Source: Pseudomonas fluorescens
GTDB lineage: Bacteria > Pseudomonadota > Gammaproteobacteria > Pseudomonadales > Pseudomonadaceae
Length of the DNA stretch: 64,000 nt
Assembly (NCBI RefSeq): GCF_902497875.1
Contig: NZ_CABVHY010000022.1
Location: 1 to 64,000, forward strand
Direction of reading: 5' to 3'
The translations under genes and the position numbers were made by a program. How positions within the stretch are numbered: the first letter of the stretch is position 1; the number at the start of each line of letters is the position of its first letter. Positions 1-9,417 of this stretch are shown piece by piece. The notes under the pieces are model-generated. The model did not search any database. It saw only the letters and a list, made by a program, of their open reading frames with translations, and was not told the DNA's origin.

Positions 1-531
1 GAACGTAATCGTCTGGATGTGTCCGACGACAGCGTCAAGATTTCGATCAAATCCGTAATCAGCCACATCGAGAAAGAGATTGCCGAAACCAAAAAGGCTC
101 TCAAGAAACACATTGATGACGACCCGGACATGCGCCAAATGCGCGATTTGATGGTGACCATTGATGGCATTGCCGACAAATCGGCGCAAATGCTGTTTGC
201 CGAGCTGGGCGACCTGCGAAAGTATTCGAATCCTCGACAAATGGTGGCGGCGGCGGGCTTAAATCCAAAGCTGGAAGAGTCTGGCCAGCTTAAGGGCCGC
301 ACCTTTATCTCGAAAATCGGATCAGCGCGACTCCGAACCGGGCTCTACATGCCAGGTCTGGTGGCGATGCAGCACAACGAAGCGATTATCGCGCTCAAAG
401 AGCGATTGAAAGCCAACGGCAAGGCCCCCAAGCAGATCATCTGTGCAGCAATGCGCAAGCTGCTGCACATCATCTTTGGAGTGATCAAATCGGGCCAGCC
501 CTTTGACCCGAAACTTGCGCTTGCCCGGTGA
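1..531 (+). CDS. IS110-family transposase, C-terminal part (cut by window edge)
   Basis: The frame is open from the first base and has no start inside the window, so this is the C-terminal part of a longer protein. It carries the C-terminal Transposase_20-type domain of IS110/IS1111 elements: the MVTIDGIAD helix-hairpin-helix entry, a GLNPK segment, and the ISKIG....LR region. In studied relatives that region holds the catalytic serine. The family are DEDD/serine recombinases that move circular intermediates and, in IS621-like members, use a bridge RNA encoded in a non-coding end. The N-terminal RuvC-like half and the left IS end lie outside the window. Only about 60 bp separate the stop from a REP element, so the right end must be short. 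It could be a decayed copy, but the visible part is intact. Confidence 0.88.
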   Translation, partial: ERNRLDVSDDSVKISIKSVISHIEKEIAETKKALKKHIDDDPDMRQMRDLMVTIDGIADKSAQMLFAELGDLRKYSNPRQMVAAAGLNPKLEESGQLKGRTFISKIGSARLRTGLYMPGLVAMQHNEAIIALKERLKANGKAPKQIICAAMRKLLHIIFGVIKSGQPFDPKLALAR

Positions 532-594
532 GAGTTAAGACGGTATCTACGGGTTTTGCGTACAACCGCAATTTAGTAGGTGTACCAGATCGGC

Positions 595-625
595 GTAGGA
601 GCTGCCGCAGGCTGCGATCTTTTTA
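595..625 (+). repeat. REP element, GTAGGAGCTGCCGCAGG family
   Basis: One copy of the abundant REP unit of this genome, beginning GTAGGAGCTGCCGCAGGCTG and ending in a T-run. It can fold into a short hairpin (GCTGCCGCAGGCTGCG core). The same unit recurs near 11.3, 22.7, 38.9 and 55.9 kb. It lies just 3' of the IS110-family gene. Confidence 0.85.
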
Positions 626-731
626 TGTGCAACACTGCCAATGTCCGTCCTTTGTCTGTGAAATAGTCGACCAAGCAGTTGCTTGGTTGACTACGCTTTC
701 CAGCACACAGAACAAAAAGGGAGCGCATCGC

Positions 732-2399
732 ATGTCTGCCGCTTTTCGTTTGCCGCTGGAAATGTTCTACGAGCGGGAAGCTCATCATCCCCTCCAACGT
801 TTCCTGGTCCAGCCACAGGGAGGCGGGCAGGTCGAAACCCTCAGTTGGTCCGACGTCGGTCACCAGGCCCGCTGCGCTGCCCACTGGCTACGCGCGCGGG
901 AGTTGCCGCAAGGCAGCCACATCGCGATCATCTCGAAAAACTGCGCGCACTGGATCATCGCTGATCTGGCGATCTGGATGGCCGGGCATGTGTCTGTCCC
1001 GCTGTATCCCAACCTGACGGCCGACTCGGTTGCGCAAGTGCTGGAGCATTCGCAGTCGGTGCTGGTATTTATCGGCAAACTCGATGACTGGCCGGGCATG
1101 GCCTCCGGGATCCGCGGCGAATTGCCGACCATCAGCCTGCCACTCTGTCCCGAAGGTTCGTTTGATTACAGTTGGGCCGACCTGCAACGCAGTTCACCGA
1201 TCCAGGACGACCCGCTGCCCACTGCCACGCAACTGGCGACGATCATCTACACCTCGGGCACCACTGGCTTGCCAAAAGGGGTGATGCACAGTTTCGCCAA
1301 TCTCGCTTTCGCCACTACCCAGGGCACGCAATTGTTCGGCCTGGGAGAGTCGGATCGGCTGCTGTCGTACCTGCCGCTGTGCCATGTGGCGGAACGGATG
1401 TTTGTCGAACTGGCGTCAATCTATACCGGGCAAACGGTGTTTTTCGCCGAGAGCCTGGACACCTTCCTCACCGATCTGAAGCGCGCCCGTCCGACCGCGC
1501 TGTTCGGTGTGCCGCGGATCTGGACCAAATTCCAGATGGGCGTGTACAGCAAGATGCCCGCCAAACGCCTGGATTTCCTGCTGGGCTTGCCGATCATTGG
1601 CCACCGGGTAGGGCACAAAGTCCTCGCCGGGTTGGGACTGGATGCCTTGCGCATCGCCTTGTCCGGCGCCGCGCCGGTGCCGCAGACCCTGCTCGATTGG
1701 TATCAGCGGCTCGGTCTGGATGTGCTGGAAGTCTATGGCATGACCGAGAATTGCGGTTATTCCCACGTTGGGCGTGCAGGGCAGCACACACCAGGCTGGA
1801 TCGGCGCACCCTGCCCGGGAGTCGAAGTGCGGATCGACGAGACGGGTGAAGTGCAGGTGCGCAGCGCAGCGACCATGCTCGGCTACTACAAGGACCCGCA
1901 GAAAACCGCCGAAACCCTGACCGAAGACGGCTTTCTGCGCACCGGCGACAAGGGTGAGCAGGACGCCGAAGGCAATCTGCGCCTGACCGGGCGGCTCAAG
2001 GAAATCTTCAAGACCAGCAAGGGCAAATACGTCGCCCCGGCGCCGATTGAAAATCGCCTGGCGGTGCATTCGCGGATCGAGCAGGTGTGTGTGGTCGGGG
2101 ATGGCTTGAGTGCGCCGCTGGGATTGTGCGTGCTGTCGGCGGTCGGGCATGAGGATGCCAGCGGCGCCGCCCGCAAGGGTTTGCTCTCCAGCCTGGAAAC
2201 CTTGCTGATAGAGGTCAACGGCGCGCTCGACAAACACGAGCGCTTGCGTCGACTGGTGGTAGTGAAGGACAGTTGGGCCGTGGAAAACGGATTCCTGACC
2301 CCCACCTTGAAGATCAAACGCAATGTGATCGAGGCCACCTACGGCGCGCGCTTCCAGGAGTGGAGCGAGCGTGGCGAAGTGGTGCTGTGGCAGGATTGA
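732..2399 (+). CDS. AMP-dependent acyl-CoA synthetase/ligase
   Basis: 555 aa member of the ANL superfamily, predicted to activate a fatty acid or related carboxylate with ATP and then CoA. The P-loop-like motif YTSGTTGLPKG is at about residues 173-183, the A5 motif YGMTE near 340, and the GYYKDP..T.....GFLRTGD A7/A8 region near 385-410. The frame stays open far upstream (to about 528), but the ATG at 732 gives the normal N-terminus and follows a GGGAG-like ribosome site. The next gene, a hotdog thioesterase 29 bp downstream, is the usual partner. From memory the pair matches PAO1 PA1617-PA1618. Substrate chain length cannot be read from the sequence. Confidence 0.9.
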   Translation: MSAAFRLPLEMFYEREAHHPLQRFLVQPQGGGQVETLSWSDVGHQARCAAHWLRARELPQGSHIAIISKNCAHWIIADLAIWMAGHVSVPLYPNLTADSVAQVLEHSQSVLVFIGKLDDWPGMASGIRGELPTISLPLCPEGSFDYSWADLQRSSPIQDDPLPTATQLATIIYTSGTTGLPKGVMHSFANLAFATTQGTQLFGLGESDRLLSYLPLCHVAERMFVELASIYTGQTVFFAESLDTFLTDLKRARPTALFGVPRIWTKFQMGVYSKMPAKRLDFLLGLPIIGHRVGHKVLAGLGLDALRIALSGAAPVPQTLLDWYQRLGLDVLEVYGMTENCGYSHVGRAGQHTPGWIGAPCPGVEVRIDETGEVQVRSAATMLGYYKDPQKTAETLTEDGFLRTGDKGEQDAEGNLRLTGRLKEIFKTSKGKYVAPAPIENRLAVHSRIEQVCVVGDGLSAPLGLCVLSAVGHEDASGAARKGLLSSLETLLIEVNGALDKHERLRRLVVVKDSWAVENGFLTPTLKIKRNVIEATYGARFQEWSERGEVVLWQD

Positions 2400-2428
2400 C
2401 GCGAATAAAACCAATTAAGGATGTAGCA

Positions 2429-2872
2429 ATGAGTCTATGGCGTACCACTCCCAACATCGAGCAACTGAACACGATCCAGAAAAACACCATTGGCGAAGTG
2501 CTGGATATCCGCTTCGAGTCCTTTGACGAAGAGTCCCTGAGCGCAAGCATGGTGATCGACCATCGCACCCATCAGCCTTATGGTTTGCTGCATGGCGGCG
2601 CGTCGGTAGTGCTGGCCGAGTCCGTCGGCTCGATGGCCAGCTACCTGTGCATCGATGCCAGCAAGTTCTATTGCGTAGGGCTTGAGATCAACGCCAACCA
2701 TCTACGCGGCTTGCGCAGCGGGCGGGTGACGGCAGTGGCGCGCGCGATCCACATCGGTCGCACCACCCACGTCTGGGACATCCGCCTGAGCAGCGACGAA
2801 GGCAAGGCCAGCTGTGTATCGCGGCTGACCATGGCGGTGGTGCCGCTGGGGCAGACACCGCCGGGGCAGTAA
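2429..2872 (+). CDS. Hotdog-fold thioesterase (PaaI/YdiI-like)
   Basis: 147 aa, the usual length for a single hotdog domain. The hotdog helix shows as QPYGLLHGGASVVLAESVGS (about residues 48-67), with the HGG turn and the Glu of AESVGS expected to take part in acyl-CoA hydrolysis. It follows the acyl-CoA ligase at 732-2399 by 29 bp on the same strand, so the two are probably co-transcribed and act on the same CoA ester. The ATG at 2429 was chosen because longer frames run into the ligase; AAGGA lies 8 bp upstream. Confidence 0.88.
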   Translation: MSLWRTTPNIEQLNTIQKNTIGEVLDIRFESFDEESLSASMVIDHRTHQPYGLLHGGASVVLAESVGSMASYLCIDASKFYCVGLEINANHLRGLRSGRVTAVARAIHIGRTTHVWDIRLSSDEGKASCVSRLTMAVVPLGQTPPGQ

Positions 2873-2921
2873 GGACCTCTTGCAACCGTGCCAGCATGAC
2901 AGCTGCCAGGGGTGATATTGG

Positions 2922-5900
2922 CTAGAGCGAATAGCGCCGCTGGCCTTGGCGCGGTTCGTTGATACTGAACCCATGGATGACTTGGGGATCGCTTGGGCCC
3001 ATTGTGTTTTCTGCGGCAGAGGTGGGTACGCCTGTGCCAGTGACCCCGGCGCCAGTGATATCAGCCATTTCAATGTCGTGAGAAAACTCTGCGGTGTTCT
3101 GCGAGGTGAATCCACTCAGGCCTGAATCCACCGCAGTCTTCACTGCCAGGCGGTTGCCACCGATTCCGCTGGTGATGCTTCGCGTGAGGGCGTTGCCCAA
3201 TATGGGGTCTGAGGCGCTGATTACCTCTGCCAGGGGTATGCCGATCAGTTGGCCAAGCGTTGCGAACGTGCCACGGGTTGCAGTGCCGATCAGCAGTTTT
3301 GTTCCGTTGACCTTGGGCCCTCCGCCTCTGCCTTTCTTGAACGTCGATTTGGCACTCGTCCCTCGCACGACCGAGGATGCTGCCACCCCGCTGCCTGTAG
3401 CTACCCCGGCGACAACAATGCCTTCGATGGCGTGATTGACGCTGAAGTCATTGGCTGGCAGCAGAAGTCCCCCGGCAGCTCCCACCATACCCGCGGCGAC
3501 CATAGCGGCGAAGGTACCCAGTACAAAGGTGCGTAGTTCGGGAAAGCGGTCCCAGGGGTTGGATGGGCCCAGGTGATTGAGGCTTTGGAAGGTCAGTTCC
3601 CGTGCAAAACTGCCAGGCAGGCTGGCGATCGTAGCTATGGCTGGACTGTTGATCCCCGGAGCGATGAAATGGCCAATAAGCGAAGGCGCGGTGCCAATCG
3701 ATGCACCCAGAATGGCGCCAACGATTGTCCAGGCCCATTGCCGGGAGCTGCTGGATGAATGTCCCCCGGTGTTCGACTGCGCCCAATTGGCCACGCCTGC
3801 GCCGACCACTGCACCCATTGCCGCACCGATGAGCGCACCGATCAGGGTCAATGCCCAGTTCACCGGATTGAAAGAACTGAGTAATGCTGCCGCACCGTAT
3901 CTGACTCCCGCGCCCACCGTCGCCGCAGTGGTTTCACGAAGCAGTGATGCTCCTCCTGCTTGCGCGGCTTCAGATAAGCTCAGACCTTGTATGTCGACAT
4001 ATCTCAATGGATTGCCATGCACCATGGCATACAGATTCAACCCATCGGCAGCCCCCGCTGGGTCCGGGTTGATCCAGCGCGGCCACCACGGTGCGTAATA
4101 CCTGAACCCGTAGTAATACAGCCCCGTGGCATCGCGTTCCTTGCCTGAGTAGCGAAGGGTCTTGTAGCTGGCTTCGACCTTGTCGCGCCCGGCCCGGCAG
4201 GCTGTTCCACCGTAGGGATAGAACCATTCCTGGCTGATCAGGCCGGCATTTTCATCCAGCTCCAATGTGCTCGATCCCAGGTGATCGCTCAGGTTGTAAC
4301 GCTGTTGATGGTCGGCAATACCCGGTGGCCGGCCTTTTTCCCAATGCAACACCTGCACCGTACTGCGCCCGGCCTGAACCGTGAGGACATACAGGGTCTC
4401 ATCGGGCGAGGTGCGAATCTCCAGCCCCGGCAAATAACGCACTTCGTGGGTGCGAGTGAGCGTGCCGGTGTAGGCACTGCGGATCTTGCGTTGCCGTTGT
4501 CCGGAGCCGTCATAGAGGTAGATTTCGGCATCATGGGGACCCTCTTCACGAACCACCTGATCGACCCGACACAGCTGGTTGCGCACGTCCCACCCCAGCG
4601 GTTGGCCGGGTTGCAGCAGCTTCGGGTTGCCGTTGGCATCGAATCCGGCGGCGATCTCGGCTTCCGTCGGCAGTTCGCCATCCGCTTTCTCGGGCAGGCT
4701 GCGGTTGCTGAACGTCGAAGTGCCCATGCGCCGAGTCTGGTTCTGGCTGGCGGCGGTGTGCACCAGCACGTCCAGATTACCGCCGGGATCGTAGCGGAAG
4801 GTCTGGGTGTAGTTTTCCAGCTGGCTGGGGTCGGCAGGCGACTGGAATGCCGGCAACTGCGGGCCGATCAGGCCGTTAATCGCCTGACGACCGGTAGCTT
4901 TGGTCAGTTGATACAACGTGTCGTATTCGTAGGTGTTGAGCGCTTCGATCCGCTGGTTGCGAAAGTAACGGACCGGTTGGGCAGCGTCCCTGACCTTTAG
5001 AGGGTTGCCGACCGGATCGTAGTCATAGCGCAAATCCTGCAGCGCAGCTTGCCCGGGAACCTGGGCCTTGAGCTGTTGCAGTCGACCGTCCAGCGCTGAG
5101 TAAGTGGCACAGGAGACGACGTTATTACCGGCGGTTTGCCGTTCGATCTGGCCGAAGGCGTTGTACTGGATCGCGCTGACCAGGGTCAGGGCAGAGCCTT
5201 CGGCGAGTTTCAGATGAGTTTCGCGCAACTGCCCGGCGATGGTCTGGCTGAACGACTGGATGTTGCCTTGCGCATCGGTCTGACTGAAGAGCTCGCCCGC
5301 GGCGTCGTAGCTGAACCGGGTGGTGGCACCCGTGGTTTCCAGCAGCAGGTCGCGGTCGGCCACTGCTTCTGGCCAGTGCGCACAGGTTTCATAGTCTTCG
5401 AGAAAATAGCGGGTCTGTGCAAGTGACGCGCCTGCCAGGCTGAACTCGGGAAAATGTCGGGTGCCGGCCGTATCGTCATGGCGAATCAACTGGCCGCACT
5501 GGTTGCGGCTAGCAGACTCAGCCGTTGGTTCGGCATAGGTAAAACACGCACTGCGTCGCTCCGGCTCGTCGGCTGGCTGTTCATAACCCATCATGGGCCG
5601 CAGCAGGTGGTCATAGTCGATGCGACTGTGATTGAGTTTTTGGTCCCAGCTCTCCAACCATTGCCCGGCTTCTCCCGCCAGGCTCAGGCGCCAGCCGGCA
5701 TCCACGCTGTCGCTCAGCAGGACGCTGCCCGACAGGCTGAACACCCTGGAAAGATTGGCCCGGGCCTGCGGTTCGCGCTCAAGAAGTTTGAACAGTCGCG
5801 GGTCGTGGCTATGGGTGGCTCGCCCGGCAGCATCGTAGGTCTGTCGGGAGATGCGGGCCTCAAGGGTCGAGCCACGGTGATAGGCCACAGCACGCACGGC

Positions 5901-5951
5901 GAGCCCGCGAGGATCGATCATCTTGAGTGTCGGGGTGTGCGCATGCAGCAT
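2922..5951 (-). CDS. RHS-repeat protein with variable C-terminus (TccC-like)
   Basis: 1009 aa. Residues 1-630 have YD/RHS repeats (RYDYDPVGNPL, FRYDPGGNLDVL, YLYDGSGQRQRK). The conserved RHS core is at about 601-656, with YSGKERDATGLYYYGFRYYA, then DPAG and GLNLYAMVHGNP. In TccC and Rhs proteins this core forms a cocoon that cleaves itself and releases the C-terminal effector. Residues 657-1009 are unlike the core: very rich in Gly, Ala and Ser with several hydrophobic stretches (about 697-722, 738-755, 807-832, 840-860). I recognise no known toxin fold there. Only 49 bp separate the stop from the convergent thioesterase gene, so there is no downstream immunity gene. The ATG has GGAG 8 bp upstream; an in-frame TAA lies 18 codons before it. 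It sits between housekeeping genes and looks inserted. Confidence 0.88.
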   Translation of the reverse strand: MLHAHTPTLKMIDPRGLAVRAVAYHRGSTLEARISRQTYDAAGRATHSHDPRLFKLLEREPQARANLSRVFSLSGSVLLSDSVDAGWRLSLAGEAGQWLESWDQKLNHSRIDYDHLLRPMMGYEQPADEPERRSACFTYAEPTAESASRNQCGQLIRHDDTAGTRHFPEFSLAGASLAQTRYFLEDYETCAHWPEAVADRDLLLETTGATTRFSYDAAGELFSQTDAQGNIQSFSQTIAGQLRETHLKLAEGSALTLVSAIQYNAFGQIERQTAGNNVVSCATYSALDGRLQQLKAQVPGQAALQDLRYDYDPVGNPLKVRDAAQPVRYFRNQRIEALNTYEYDTLYQLTKATGRQAINGLIGPQLPAFQSPADPSQLENYTQTFRYDPGGNLDVLVHTAASQNQTRRMGTSTFSNRSLPEKADGELPTEAEIAAGFDANGNPKLLQPGQPLGWDVRNQLCRVDQVVREEGPHDAEIYLYDGSGQRQRKIRSAYTGTLTRTHEVRYLPGLEIRTSPDETLYVLTVQAGRSTVQVLHWEKGRPPGIADHQQRYNLSDHLGSSTLELDENAGLISQEWFYPYGGTACRAGRDKVEASYKTLRYSGKERDATGLYYYGFRYYAPWWPRWINPDPAGAADGLNLYAMVHGNPLRYVDIQGLSLSEAAQAGGASLLRETTAATVGAGVRYGAAALLSSFNPVNWALTLIGALIGAAMGAVVGAGVANWAQSNTGGHSSSSSRQWAWTIVGAILGASIGTAPSLIGHFIAPGINSPAIATIASLPGSFARELTFQSLNHLGPSNPWDRFPELRTFVLGTFAAMVAAGMVGAAGGLLLPANDFSVNHAIEGIVVAGVATGSGVAASSVVRGTSAKSTFKKGRGGGPKVNGTKLLIGTATRGTFATLGQLIGIPLAEVISASDPILGNALTRSITSGIGGNRLAVKTAVDSGLSGFTSQNTAEFSHDIEMADITGAGVTGTGVPTSAAENTMGPSDPQVIHGFSINEPRQGQRRYSL

Positions 5952-6164
5952 GGCCAGCTCCGTGGCGGCGACTTCGGGGTTGATGAAAGTCGCGAGGTTC
6001 CTTTATTCGCTCGTGTCGATTTGCTGTCAACTGTCAGAACTAACAGGTATGCCGGCCGAAATAGCCGCGGCAGGACTGTCATCATTCCTGGCAGTTACGG
6101 TCATTGCTGTTCTTCACCGGCTTGCGGACAATCAAGGCTTGATTTCGCTTATGGATTAGCCGGT

Positions 6165-6971
6165 ATGTCGCAGCAGATATTTTTCGCTCACGCCAATGGC
6201 TTCCCTTCGGCCACCTACGGCAAGTTGTTCGCCGCGCTGGCGCCGGAATATGAGGTTGCCTATCTGCAGCAACACGCCCACGATCCGCGTTTCCCGGTGG
6301 ACGACAACTGGCTGAACCTGGTGGATGAACTGATTCATCACCTTGAGCAGCAACCTGAACCGGTATGGGGCGTGGGCCATTCCTTTGGCGGTGTTCTGCA
6401 TTTGCACGCGGCATTGCGTTGCCCGCAACTCTACCGCGGGGTGGTGATGCTCGATTCGCCGGTGCTGACCCGCGCCGATCAGTGGGTGATCCACGCAGCC
6501 AAGCGCTTTGGTTTTATCGATCGACTGACCCCGGCCGGCCGCACGCTCGGGCGACGGGAAGAGTTCGCCGATCTGGAAACCGCGCGCAATTACTTCGCCG
6601 GGAAAACCCTGTTTCGCGGCTTCGACCCGGAATGCTTCGACGCTTACCTGCAACACGGCTTGCACAAGGTCGGCGATCGTCTGCGCTTGAGTTTTGACCC
6701 CGCGACGGAAATCAGCATCTACCGTGGCGTCCCGCATGTAAGCCCCGGTCGTGCACGGCAGTTGAAAGTGCCGCTGGCGGTGGTCCGTGGACGGCAGAGC
6801 CGGGTGGTGATGCGCCATCACGCCAGCTCGGTCGGGCGTCTACCCCACGGCGAATCGCTGACCATGCCCGGCGGGCATATGTTTCCCCTCGAACGTCCAC
6901 AGGACACCGCCACGTTGCTGAAGAATCTGTTCAGTCGCTGGGAAAGCCGCCGCGAGCGAAATTGCGCATGA
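6165..6971 (+). CDS. Alpha/beta hydrolase
   Basis: 268 aa. The nucleophile elbow GHSFGG is near residues 70-75, an Asp occurs in VVMLDSPV, and the histidine in PGGHMFPLE near the C-terminus completes a Ser-Asp-His triad typical of alpha/beta hydrolases. The substrate is unknown. The ATG at 6165 is chosen because the reading frame upstream is antisense to the RHS gene. Its stop overlaps the start of the next hydrolase (ATGA at 6968-6971), so the two are translationally coupled. Confidence 0.85.
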   Translation: MSQQIFFAHANGFPSATYGKLFAALAPEYEVAYLQQHAHDPRFPVDDNWLNLVDELIHHLEQQPEPVWGVGHSFGGVLHLHAALRCPQLYRGVVMLDSPVLTRADQWVIHAAKRFGFIDRLTPAGRTLGRREEFADLETARNYFAGKTLFRGFDPECFDAYLQHGLHKVGDRLRLSFDPATEISIYRGVPHVSPGRARQLKVPLAVVRGRQSRVVMRHHASSVGRLPHGESLTMPGGHMFPLERPQDTATLLKNLFSRWESRRERNCA

Positions 6972-7822
6972 AAACCCCGGTTGAAGAAGTTCGCCTGAGC
7001 CTGCCGCATATCGAGTTGGCCGCGCACTTGTTTGGTCCCGAAGACGGCGTGCCGGTGATTGCCTTGCACGGCTGGCTGGACAACGCCAACAGCTTCGCGC
7101 GGCTGGCGCCCAAGCTCTCGGGGTTGCGCATCGTAGCGCTGGACATGGCCGGGCATGGTCATTCCGGGCATCGGCCACTTGGCGCCAGTTACGCGCTATG
7201 GGATTACGTCTACGACGTACTGCAAGTCGCCGAGCAACTGGGCTGGAAGCGCTTTGCCCTGCTCGGGCACTCGTTGGGGGCGATCGTATCGCTGGTGCTG
7301 GCCGGCGCGCTGCCGGAGCGCGTGAGCCACCTGGCGCTGATCGACGGAGTCATTCCTCCTACCGCCAAAAGCGACAATGCTGCCGAACGAATGGGCATGG
7401 CCCTGCAAGCGCAACTGGACCTGCAGGACAAGCGCAAACCGGTCTACAGCACCCTGGACCGCGCCATCGAAGCACGGATGAAAGGCTTGGTGGCGGTCAG
7501 TCGGGAAGCGGCGGAGTTGCTCGCTCAGCGCGGGCTGATGCCGGTACCGGGCGGCTATACCTGGCGCAGCGACAGTCGTCTGACCCTGGCTTCGCCGCTG
7601 CGCCTGACCGAAGAGCAGGCGATGACTTTCGTCCAGCGCATCAGTTGCCCGGCCCGGCTGGTGGTCGCCGCTGACGGCATGTTGGCGCAACATCCGGAAT
7701 TACTGGAGCGTCTACCCTTTAGCCGTGAACAGCTGCCTGGCGGCCATCATTTGCACCTGAATGACGAGCCCGGGGCCGCCCTTGTTGCAGACTGTTTCAA
7801 TCGGTTCTTCGCCGTTCCTTGA
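6968..7822 (+). CDS. Alpha/beta hydrolase
   Basis: 284 aa alpha/beta-fold hydrolase: HGWLDNANSF oxyanion segment, GHSLGAIVS nucleophile elbow near residue 98, GGHHLHL with the catalytic His near 262. It starts inside the stop of the preceding hydrolase, and from memory the pair matches PAO1 PA1621-PA1622. A TTG six bases upstream could add two residues, but the ATG in the ATGA overlap is more likely. The enzyme's substrate is not evident. Confidence 0.86.
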   Translation: MKTPVEEVRLSLPHIELAAHLFGPEDGVPVIALHGWLDNANSFARLAPKLSGLRIVALDMAGHGHSGHRPLGASYALWDYVYDVLQVAEQLGWKRFALLGHSLGAIVSLVLAGALPERVSHLALIDGVIPPTAKSDNAAERMGMALQAQLDLQDKRKPVYSTLDRAIEARMKGLVAVSREAAELLAQRGLMPVPGGYTWRSDSRLTLASPLRLTEEQAMTFVQRISCPARLVVAADGMLAQHPELLERLPFSREQLPGGHHLHLNDEPGAALVADCFNRFFAVP

Positions 7823-7872
7823 CTTGCAGCGGGCAACTGTCGAGGCTGGGCGGGTTGAAATGGGAGACAACC

Positions 7873-8532
7873 ATGATAGATCTCTACACCGCTGCGACCC
7901 CGAATGGCCACAAGGTCTCTATCGTGCTCGAGGAACTCGGCCTGCCTTACACAGTGCATGCCTTGAGTTTCGACAAAAAGGAACAGAAGGCTGCAGATTT
8001 TCTCAAGATCAATCCCAATGGCCGGATTCCGGCGATTGTCGATCGCGCCAATGGCGACTTCGCCGTGTTCGAATCCGGCGCCATCCTTATCTACCTGGCC
8101 GAGCTGACCGGGAAGCTGATGCCCAAGGACGCCAAGGGCCGCTCGCGGGTGATCCAGTGGTTGATGTTCCAGATGGGCGGCATCGGCCCGATGCAGGGCC
8201 AGGCCAATGTGTTTTTCCGCTATTTCCCGGAGCAGCTCCAGGGCGCCATCGACCGCTATCAACATGAAACCCGCCGCTTGTATGAAGTGCTGGATACTCG
8301 CCTGCAAGCGGCCGAGTTTCTGGCCGGCGACTACAGTATTGCCGACATCGCGACCTTTCCCTGGGTCCGTGGCCATGAGTGGTCCGGGGTCTCGGTAGAT
8401 GGCTTGCCGGCCTTGCAGCGCTGGATGTCCACCCTGGAGGCCCGCCCGGCAGTGCAGCGCGGCTTGCTGGTACCGCCGCGCATCGACGATGCGAGTATCG
8501 TCAAAGGCGCCCAGGCCATGCTTATCCGATGA
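7873..8532 (+). CDS. Glutathione S-transferase (YghU/YfcG-like)
   Basis: 219 aa, normal for a cytosolic GST. The N-terminal thioredoxin-like domain has TPNGHKVSIVLEELG, the cis-Pro loop NPNGRIPAIVD, and the glutathione gamma-Glu contact FESGAILIYLAE. The C-terminal helical domain includes the N-capping segment GDYSIADIATFPW. The TPNGxKV start resembles nu-class disulfide-bond oxidoreductases of the YghU/YfcG type, so a thiol-disulfide role is as likely as conjugation. A GGGAGA ribosome site precedes the ATG at 7873. Its stop overlaps the next gene's upstream ATG. Confidence 0.9.
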   Translation: MIDLYTAATPNGHKVSIVLEELGLPYTVHALSFDKKEQKAADFLKINPNGRIPAIVDRANGDFAVFESGAILIYLAELTGKLMPKDAKGRSRVIQWLMFQMGGIGPMQGQANVFFRYFPEQLQGAIDRYQHETRRLYEVLDTRLQAAEFLAGDYSIADIATFPWVRGHEWSGVSVDGLPALQRWMSTLEARPAVQRGLLVPPRIDDASIVKGAQAMLIR

Positions 8533-8540
8533 GAGTATCC

Positions 8541-9347
8541 ATGCGTTTAATCAGTATGCTCGGGCTGGCCTGTTTCAGTCCGCTGTTGTTCGCTGCCGAT
8601 GTTCCCGGCAGCCAGGATTTACCCATAGTGCCGCGGTTACCCGATGCGCAGATTGTCGACTACCGGCCAACCGCGGAGCTGGAGCGGATCTATCCTTTGG
8701 GGTCGATTCGAAAAATCAGTGGCCAGTTGCGTTTCGACGGTCAGGTCAGCGCCCGCGGGCAAGCCACTTCCGTGACCTACCAGTTACCGCCCGAGCATTC
8801 GTCCACCGAAGCGTTTACCGCCGCCCGTGAAGCCTTGCAGAAGCAGGGCGCGGAGCTGTTGTTCTGGTGCCAGGCCCGCAATTGCGGGGAAAGCAGCCTG
8901 TGGGCCAACGAGGTCTTCGGCAATGCCAAGCTCTATGGCTCCGACGAGCAGCAGGCTTACCTGCTGCTGCGTCTGGCGGCACCCCGGGACAATTCGCTGG
9001 TGGCCCTGTACAGCATCACTCGCGGCAATCGCCGGGCTTACTTGCATGTAGAGCAGTTTGACGCCAGCACAGCCCTTGGCGAGCTGATGCCGACTTCCGC
9101 GACTTTGTTGCGTCAACTCAAGGACACCGGCGAGCTGGACTTTCCGAAGCTCAACGGTGAACCGATACCGACCTGGTTGACCTTGTTGTCACGCGCCCTG
9201 AACCTCGATACCACGATGCGGGTCGGTGTCTCCGGCCCCCATGCCGAGACCTGGCGCCAAGCGCTGATCGGGCAGGGCGTGCTGGCGGCGCGGATGGAGA
9301 CGGGGAGCGATAAAGCAACGGGTCTGCGTATCGAACTGCTGCGATAA
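8541..9347 (+). CDS. DUF4892 domain-containing exported protein
   Basis: 268 aa from the ATG at 8541. An alternative ATG at 8529 overlaps the GST stop as ATGA and would add four residues. A signal peptide is clear: MRLISMLGLACFSPLLFAAD with likely cleavage after the Ala-Ala pair. The rest is an unassigned periplasmic domain with FDGQVSARGQATSVTYQLP and two cysteines in WCQARNCG that could form a disulfide. The C-terminal 70 residues resemble an OmpA-like or regulatory tail but lack its motifs. Function unknown; it belongs to the hydrolase-GST series. Confidence 0.75.
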   Translation: MRLISMLGLACFSPLLFAADVPGSQDLPIVPRLPDAQIVDYRPTAELERIYPLGSIRKISGQLRFDGQVSARGQATSVTYQLPPEHSSTEAFTAAREALQKQGAELLFWCQARNCGESSLWANEVFGNAKLYGSDEQQAYLLLRLAAPRDNSLVALYSITRGNRRAYLHVEQFDASTALGELMPTSATLLRQLKDTGELDFPKLNGEPIPTWLTLLSRALNLDTTMRVGVSGPHAETWRQALIGQGVLAARMETGSDKATGLRIELLR

Positions 9348-9417
9348 ATGTCCTCAAGGCGACCGAGCCTGGCCGTTCGCCTACTCTTTGTTGGTTGATA
9401 TTTTCACGAGATTTTCC

